A stretch of DNA of 18,664 bases from CAZGTQ01 sp964528575. Lineage in GTDB: Bacteria > Planctomycetota > UBA1135 > GCA-002686595. Within the stretch, counting starts at the first letter, position 1; every line of letters starts with the position of its first letter. The stretch is from the NCBI GenBank assembly GCA_964528575.1, contig CAZGTQ010000242.1, positions 1 to 18,664 on the forward strand, written 5' to 3'. Made by a program: the position numbers and the translations under genes. Positions 14,152 to 18,664 of this stretch are shown one piece after another. A model generated the notes under the pieces. The model saw only the letters and a list, made by a program, of their open reading frames with translations. It had not been told where the DNA came from and did no database searches.

Positions 14152-16572
14152 TCACCGCACACCTCGTGCGGATTCGCTCGCCCGCTCAGGTCCTCTGCGT
14201 AGGTCATCGAGGTCCTCCGCAAAGGTCAGTGGTCCCGCGCGCGACGTGCACAGCCACGCCAGGCCGCGCCGGTCGAGCTCGCGCGCGACCTGCGGATCCT
14301 CGGCCGCGCTCACCCACACGCGCGCCGGCCGCGCCGCCTCGAACAGCGCGCCGATCCAGCGCATGTCCGAGCCGTGGTGCGGTTGCAGCAGCACGTCCCA
14401 ACGGCCATCGGCGACGCCGGTCTCGAGCAAGCGCCGCAGCCCCGCGTCCTCGGCGTCGCCGAACAGCAGCACGCGCGCTTCGCCGCAACGCACCGCGAGC
14501 GCGCGCGAGCCTTCGTTGCCGTGCTCGTCGAGCCCGCGCGCGAGCACGAGCTCGAGCGGACCGCGCCCGCGCCAACGCGCCGCGCCGCTCGCCGGATCGA
14601 CGCGCTCGCAGTCGGCGGGCAAGAGCGCCGCGAGCTCGTCGGGGAGCGCGCCGCTCCACGTGCGCGGTGGATGGCGCGTCGCGACACGCGCGAGCGCGGA
14701 GCGGTGGTCGCGGTCGCCGTGCGACAACACGACGTCGACGCGGCCCACGTCCCACGCCGCGAGCAGCGGCTCGATCGCCGTGGTCGCGAGGTACTGGCGG
14801 TCGCGCGAGCCCGCGTCGAAGACGAGGCACGGCCGGCCGGGCGCTCGCAGGAGCACCGCGGTGCCGTGGCCGACGTCGAGCGCGACGACCTCGAGCGCGC
14901 GCGCCGTCGCGGTCCACGGCAAGAGGAGCGCGCCGGCGAGCGCGAACGACGCGCGCCGCAGGCCGTGCGCGCCGCGCGTGCGGGGAACGCGCGCGAGCGC
15001 GAGCGGGGTCCAGGCGGCGAGCGCGAGCAGCAGCGCGGGCCGCTGCGGCAGCGGCGCCGGCGTGCCGGCGAGCCCGTCGACGAAGCGCAGCAGGGCCTCG
15101 AGCGTGGCGGCGGCCGGCGCGACGGACGCGGCGAGCCCGTCCCACGGCCCGCACACCGCGATCCAGCCGGCGCCGATGATCCAGGCGACGAGAGGTAGCG
15201 CGACCACGCTCGCGGGGATGCCGGCGAGCGCGATCTCGCCGAAGCGCGACCAGACGAGGGGCGCGGTCGCCTGCGCCGCGGCGATCGAGACGGCGAGACC
15301 GGTGAGCACCCAGACGCGCGCGCGCCGCGCGGGGACGACGAGCGCGGGGGGCAGCGCGCGGCCCGACGGCCACGTCGGCCAGGCGGCGGTCCCGCGCTCG
15401 CGCTCGGCCGGCGCGCGGCGCACGCCCAGCGCGCTCGACCAGCGGCGCCAGCCGACCAGGATGCCGAGCGTCGCAGCGTAGGTCAGCGCGACGGCCGATT
15501 GCTCGGGCGCGCGCGGGTCGGCGAGGCATTCGAGCGAGAGCGCGAGGCCCCAGAGCGAGAGGGAGTCCGCGCGGCGCGGCGCGCCGCGGTCGTCGCGCAG
15601 GCGCGTGGCCGCGAGCGCGAGCGCGACGCACGTCGCAGCGCGCACGACCGGAGCCGAGCCGCCGGCGAGCCCCGCGTAGCCGAGGCACGCCGCGCCGAGC
15701 GCGAGCTCGACGCCCGCGGCCGCGCGGCGGCGGGGGACGCCGGCGCGCGCGAGCACCGCTCCCGCGCCGCGCGCGATCGGCCGCATGAGCAGCGCGACGA
15801 CGAGCCCGACGTGGAGCCCGCTGAGCGCGAGCAGGTGCCGCGTCCCGGTGCGGGTGAACAGGTCGACGGTGTCGCTCGACAGCCCGTCGCGCTCGCCGAC
15901 GAGCAGCGCGGAGACGAGCCCGGCGGACTCGGGTGGGAACAGCGCCTCCGTGCGTGCGACGAGCGTGCGCCGCAGGGCCGCGAACGCGCGCTCGAGCGCG
16001 CTGTCGCGCGTCGCGACGCCGTCGAGCGGGGGCCCGCGCACGAGCTCGTCCGGCCGCGTCGGCGCGCTCGCTGCGAAGCGCGTCGTCGGACCGGAGCGGG
16101 CGGGCACGGGTCCGCGCGCCCAGGGCCGCAGCTCGCCGCCGCCGAGCCGGCGCACGCTCTCGCCTTCGCGCGGCGCCGCGTCGCAATCGATGCGCACGAG
16201 CGGCGAGGAGCCGTCCTCGATCCAGCCGCGCCCCTCGCCGTCGGAGCGCCACACGCCGAGCGCCGGCGCGGCGACGCGCCGCCCTTCGGCCGCGTCGTCG
16301 ATCGTCTCGTGCGGGAGCGCGATGCGCGCCGGATCGGGGGTCGCGACGGCGGCGCGCCAGGCGGCGAGCGCGAGCACGAGGAGAACGAGGGCTCGCTCGC
16401 TCGACACGGCGCGCCGCCGCGCGACGAGGTATGCGGCGGCTGCGAGGCTCGCGGCTGCGGCCGCCGCGTGTCCCGCTCCGCCGACGACGGCCCCGCCCGC
16501 GAGCGCGAGCCCGAGCGCGAACGTCGGCCGGACCCCGATCTGCTCGGCGAGAGAGCGCAGGACGGCGTGCAC
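14152..16572 (-). CDS. comEC: ComEC/Rec2-type DNA uptake channel protein
   Basis: Inner-membrane protein of 806 residues, the usual ComEC length, that forms the channel for single-stranded DNA in natural transformation. Domains in order: N-terminal helices rich in Ala/Leu (about 8-60), a DUF4131-like beta region (about 65-200), and the competence domain. The competence domain opens with SALLVGERDGLS and LFTRTGTRHLLALSGLHVGL (about 222-257) and continues with many membrane helices. A metallo-beta-lactamase-like domain follows, with LDVGHG near 564, LSHGDRDH (HxDxDH) near 617 and QPHHGSD near 729. That domain probably degrades the non-transported strand. The GTG start at 16572 is the only plausible start before the signal-like helix; the frame is open further upstream only as the antisense of coaD. 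No other competence gene is in the window. Confidence 0.9.
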   Translation of the reverse strand: MHAVLRSLAEQIGVRPTFALGLALAGGAVVGGAGHAAAAAASLAAAAYLVARRRAVSSERALVLLVLALAAWRAAVATPDPARIALPHETIDDAAEGRRVAAPALGVWRSDGEGRGWIEDGSSPLVRIDCDAAPREGESVRRLGGGELRPWARGPVPARSGPTTRFAASAPTRPDELVRGPPLDGVATRDSALERAFAALRRTLVARTEALFPPESAGLVSALLVGERDGLSSDTVDLFTRTGTRHLLALSGLHVGLVVALLMRPIARGAGAVLARAGVPRRRAAAGVELALGAACLGYAGLAGGSAPVVRAATCVALALAATRLRDDRGAPRRADSLSLWGLALSLECLADPRAPEQSAVALTYAATLGILVGWRRWSSALGVRRAPAERERGTAAWPTWPSGRALPPALVVPARRARVWVLTGLAVSIAAAQATAPLVWSRFGEIALAGIPASVVALPLVAWIIGAGWIAVCGPWDGLAASVAPAAATLEALLRFVDGLAGTPAPLPQRPALLLALAAWTPLALARVPRTRGAHGLRRASFALAGALLLPWTATARALEVVALDVGHGTAVLLRAPGRPCLVFDAGSRDRQYLATTAIEPLLAAWDVGRVDVVLSHGDRDHRSALARVATRHPPRTWSGALPDELAALLPADCERVDPASGAARWRGRGPLELVLARGLDEHGNEGSRALAVRCGEARVLLFGDAEDAGLRRLLETGVADGRWDVLLQPHHGSDMRWIGALFEAARPARVWVSAAEDPQVARELDRRGLAWLCTSRAGPLTFAEDLDDLRRGPERASESARGVR

Positions 16573-16628
16573 GCGCGGAGGACCGGCGCGCGGCGCGAAC
16601 GGTTGCGCCTCGTCTCGGATTTCGGACG

Positions 16629-16634
16629 TAGGAT
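16629..16634 (+). promoter_or_regulatory. possible -10 box (TANNNT) for a leaderless coaD transcript
   Basis: TAGGAT sits six bases before the coaD ATG. No Shine-Dalgarno sequence lies between them, and the whole gap to the divergent comEC start is only 68 bp. TANNNT at this spacing is the layout of leaderless promoters in several high-GC bacteria. Match by eye only. Confidence 0.35.
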
Positions 16635-16640
16635 GCGCGC

Positions 16641-17126
16641 ATGACGGCCCGCCACGCGCTCTTCCCCGGCACGTTCGACCCGCCGACGCTCGGCCATCTC
16701 GACCTCGTGCGCCGCGGCGTCGCGCTCTTCGGCCGTGTGACGATCGCGGTGGCCGAGCACCCGACGAAGAAGCCGCTGTTCGAGCGCGAGCGCCGCCTGG
16801 CGCTGTGGCGCGCTGCGACGGCGGACGAGGGCGGCGTGTCGGTCGTCGCGCTCGACGGCCTGGTCGTCGCGGGCTGCGAGCAGCTCGGCGCCGACGTCGT
16901 GCTGCGCGGCGTGCGCAGCGGCACGGACTTCGACTACGAGGTGCAGATGGCGAACACGAATCGCCGGATGCTGCCGCGCATCGACACGGTGCTCCTCGCG
17001 CCGACGCCGGAGGTCGCGCACGTCTCGAGCACGCTGGTGCGCCAGATCGCGTCGATGGGCGGCGACGCGAGCCCGTTCGTACCGGAGCCGGTGGCGCAGG
17101 CGCTGCGGGAGCGGTTCGGGGGGTGA
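16641..17126 (+). CDS. coaD: phosphopantetheine adenylyltransferase
   Basis: Transfers AMP from ATP to 4'-phosphopantetheine, giving dephospho-CoA, the penultimate step of coenzyme A synthesis. It has 161 residues, the normal size. It shows the nucleotidyltransferase signature FPGTFDPPTLGHLD at 8-21 (TxGH ATP-binding motif). Further family segments are the Lys of EHPTKKPLF, VVLRGVRSGTDFDYEVQMAN (substrate- and ATP-binding Arg), and a modified SSTLVRQIASMGGDASPFVP in place of the usual SSSxVKEI. It is divergent from comEC. Function secure. Confidence 0.96.
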   Translation: MTARHALFPGTFDPPTLGHLDLVRRGVALFGRVTIAVAEHPTKKPLFERERRLALWRAATADEGGVSVVALDGLVVAGCEQLGADVVLRGVRSGTDFDYEVQMANTNRRMLPRIDTVLLAPTPEVAHVSSTLVRQIASMGGDASPFVPEPVAQALRERFGG

Positions 17127-17127
17127 G

Positions 17128-17175
17128 GGGTCGCGCGCGCGCGTACGCACGCGCGCACGTACGCGCGTGCGACCC
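17128..17175. repeat. long GC hairpin containing a 40-bp alternating purine-pyrimidine tract
   Basis: Outer arms GGGTCGC (17128-17134) and GCGACCC (17169-17175) begin two bases after the coaD stop. From 17132 to 17171 every base alternates pyrimidine and purine without a break (CG, TA, CA and TG steps), the sequence type most prone to left-handed Z-DNA. The inner part can also pair as an imperfect hairpin, so in RNA it may act as the coaD terminator. No T-run follows. Confidence 0.8.
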
Positions 17176-17198
17176 ACCCGCCACCACCCCGCCCACCC
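17173..17198 (-). other. G-quadruplex motif on the minus strand
   Basis: Five C-runs of three or four on the plus strand (17173-17175, 17177-17179, 17187-17190, 17192-17194, 17196-17198) have spacers of 1, 7, 1 and 1 bases. Read on the minus strand this satisfies the classic four-tract G3+ pattern with short loops. Confidence 0.75.
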
Positions 17199-17279
17199 AT
17201 CAGGGGATCGATCCAACTACCTTCTCGTTGCACACTGGCGGCGTAAGCCGTCTGTCACCTCCGCCCCGGCCTTCCGCTC

Positions 17280-17669
17280 ATGAGCCGTCCCACCGCCGTC
17301 TCCACGTCCTGCGCGCCCGCCGCCATCGGTCCCTACAGCCAGGCCGTCGTCGCGAACGGCGTCGTCTACTGCTCGGGTCAGATCGCGCTGTCGCCCGAGA
17401 CGCAGGAGCTCGTCGGCGGCGACGTCGTCCAGCAGGCCGAGCGCGTCCTCGAGAACCTGCGCGCCGTCCTCGAAGCCGCCGGGAGCGATCTCGACCGCGT
17501 CGTCCGCTGCACGGTCTACCTCGTCGACATGGCCGACTTCGCCGCCGTCAACGCCGTCTACGCGCGCTACTTCGCCAGCGACACGCCGCCCGCCCGCGCG
17601 TGCATCGCCGCGGCGGCGCTGCCCAAGGGCGCGCTCGTCGAGATCGACTGCATCGCGCTCGCGAAGTAG
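17280..17669 (+). CDS. ridA: RidA-family reactive imine/enamine deaminase
   Basis: Hydrolyses 2-iminobutanoate, 2-iminopropanoate and related reactive products of PLP enzymes; a 129-residue cytosolic trimer in known members. Visible motifs are AAIGPYSQAVVANGVVYCSGQI (residues 14-35), RCTVYLVDMADFAAVNAVYARYF, and PPARACIAAAALPKGALVEID. The conserved Arg of the active RidA subgroup is present (Arg106), as is Glu121 near the C terminus. This argues for an active deaminase rather than a YjgH/Rid2-7-type relative lacking Arg. No Shine-Dalgarno is seen before the ATG. The gene converges on the next one with an 11-base gap. Confidence 0.94.
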   Translation: MSRPTAVSTSCAPAAIGPYSQAVVANGVVYCSGQIALSPETQELVGGDVVQQAERVLENLRAVLEAAGSDLDRVVRCTVYLVDMADFAAVNAVYARYFASDTPPARACIAAAALPKGALVEIDCIALAK

Positions 17670-17680
17670 CGCGAACGGCG

Positions 17681-18664
17681 TCAGTCGAGCACGACCGTTC
17701 GTTGCTTCCCCGGCTCCAGCGTCAGGCTCTTCGAGCCCGAGAGCGGCGCCCCGCTGTTCGAGCGACCGGAGTACGTGACCACGAGCGGCCCGGCGAAGGC
17801 CTCGAGCTGATCGGACGTGCGCAGCTGCCCCGACCGGAACGTCTCGCCTCCCGCGGTGGCGATCTCGAAGTCGAGGACGCCGGGAGCGCTCATCCGGAGC
17901 AAGAGCTGTCCGCTGGGACGCAACCGCAGCGTGAGCTCCGAGGCGATCAGCTCTTCGCTCGGCTCGTGCTCGACGACCGCCAAGCCGCCGCCGATCCATG
18001 GCTTCCGCGCGACCACCCGCCACGGCACCGGAGCGACGTCGTGGACGACGAAGCGACCGTCGCCTCGCGCGCGAACGGCGAAGCCGCCCTCCGCGTCCAG
18101 CCGCTCGAACCGGACGTCCGCTTCGGTGGGCTCGCCGTCTTCTCCGAGCACCCGACCGAAGACCGGGCGCGCCGACGCGAGCACGAGCACGACCTCCTCG
18201 CCGGCATCGGCCTGCGCCAGCGCGGCGAAGCGCATCGCGCCGTCGAGCTCGCCCTTCGCGAACAGGCGCGTGTGCGACGGGACGAGCGGACCGAAGCGGA
18301 ACGACCCGTCGTAGCGCGAGCGTGTGGTCAAGCCGAGGTCGATCGCCTCGACCTGCGCGTCCGCGACCGGCACGTCGAAGGCGTCGACGACCTTTCCGCG
18401 CAAGTCGAGCCCAGGGTGGAGCACGAGTCGCACGAAGGCCTCGTCCCCCGCCTCGCGCACCTCGGCGACGGTCCCCGTCGCGGCGAACTCGCCGGGGCCG
18501 CCTTCGCCCTGGAGCGCGCTGCACGTGCACACGTACCACGCGTCGGGAGCCTCGACGTCGAGCCGGAACCGGCCGTCGGCGTCGGTCGCTACCGTCGTGT
18601 CCACGGCAGCCCAGTCGAACGGCGTCGAGCCGATCAACAGGTCGTGTCCGGCGCTCTCGAGCGA
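17681..18664 (-). CDS. protein of repeated carboxypeptidase-regulatory-like domains, N terminus outside window
   Basis: The frame stays open to the window edge, so the 5' end is missing; 327 residues are visible. The sequence consists of beta-sandwich repeats typical of carboxypeptidase regulatory-like domains. One has LRGKVVDAFDVPVADAQVEA followed by SRYDGSFRFGPL. A second has VFGRVLGEDGEPTEADVRFE followed by ARGDGRFVVHDVAP. A fragment of an earlier unit has TDADGRFRLDVEAPDAWYVC. The C-terminal 80 residues are a further beta-rich region without a G-x-V-x-D signature. Such tandem domains are usually in secreted or surface proteins of large genomes. Only one Cys pair (VCTCS) is seen. No enzymatic motif is visible; function unknown. 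Confidence 0.75.
   Translation of the reverse strand, partial: SLESAGHDLLIGSTPFDWAAVDTTVATDADGRFRLDVEAPDAWYVCTCSALQGEGGPGEFAATGTVAEVREAGDEAFVRLVLHPGLDLRGKVVDAFDVPVADAQVEAIDLGLTTRSRYDGSFRFGPLVPSHTRLFAKGELDGAMRFAALAQADAGEEVVLVLASARPVFGRVLGEDGEPTEADVRFERLDAEGGFAVRARGDGRFVVHDVAPVPWRVVARKPWIGGGLAVVEHEPSEELIASELTLRLRPSGQLLLRMSAPGVLDFEIATAGGETFRSGQLRTSDQLEAFAGPLVVTYSGRSNSGAPLSGSKSLTLEPGKQRTVVLD

Noticed and set aside
16573..17196. N-terminal extension of ComEC
   Set aside because: The extra 208 residues are the antisense of coaD, Arg/Ser/Pro-rich, and precede a normal ComEC start.
1..18664. CRISPR arrays, tRNA or rRNA genes, insertion sequences, toxin-antitoxin or phage genes
   Set aside because: No spaced direct repeats, cloverleaf or rRNA-like segments, transposase motifs or terminal inverted repeats were found on reading both strands.

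Overview
This window is 18.7 kb of very GC-rich bacterial DNA, densely coded, with short intergenic gaps and no RNA genes, insertion sequences, phage genes or CRISPR arrays that I can see. Two predicted lipoproteins with N-terminal lipoboxes, a TolC-type outer-membrane factor, MurQ and a periplasmic-type amidase point to a diderm. The CorE-like copper-responsive sigma factor, the secreted HEAT-repeat protein, the SPW/VKOR membrane protein and the carboxypeptidase-regulatory-like protein suit a high-GC Myxococcota or Planctomycetota relative. That placement is an inference from gene content, not a phylogenetic result.

Layout: (1) 1-2940 holds a peptidoglycan amidase lipoprotein (5' end outside the window) converging on a minus-strand pair: an SDR of the 2,4-dienoyl-CoA reductase type, then murQ, overlapping by GTGA. 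(2) 3133-9261 is a five-gene plus-strand copper module: an ECF sigma factor with a six-cysteine tail, a P1B copper ATPase with YHS and heavy-metal-binding domains at its N terminus, a small lipoprotein carrying the same heavy-metal-binding domain, a CusC/TolC-like lipoprotein, and a compact multicopper oxidase with a Met/His-rich C terminus. (3) 9430-12630 holds a PaaZ/BoxD-type aldehyde dehydrogenase and a VKOR/SPW membrane protein, closed by a pair of strong hairpins. (4) 12749-16572, minus strand: a secreted HEAT-repeat protein and comEC. (5) 16641-17669, plus strand: coaD and ridA, separated by a 70-bp stretch with a 40-bp alternating purine-pyrimidine tract and a G-quadruplex motif. (6) 17681 to the end, minus strand: a protein of repeated carboxypeptidase-regulatory-like beta-sandwich domains, truncated by the window edge.

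The copper module is the most interesting part. The sigma factor appears to carry its own metal sensor and has no neighbouring anti-sigma gene. The ATPase would move Cu(I) to the periplasm. The lipoprotein with the CPMHP...CPxCGM domain and the outer-membrane factor are translationally coupled, but the usual RND pump and adaptor (CusA/CusB) are absent. The oxidase would detoxify the remaining Cu(I). This suggests, without proving it, a minimal copper-export route in which a P-type ATPase and a tethered metal-binding lipoprotein feed an outer-membrane factor.
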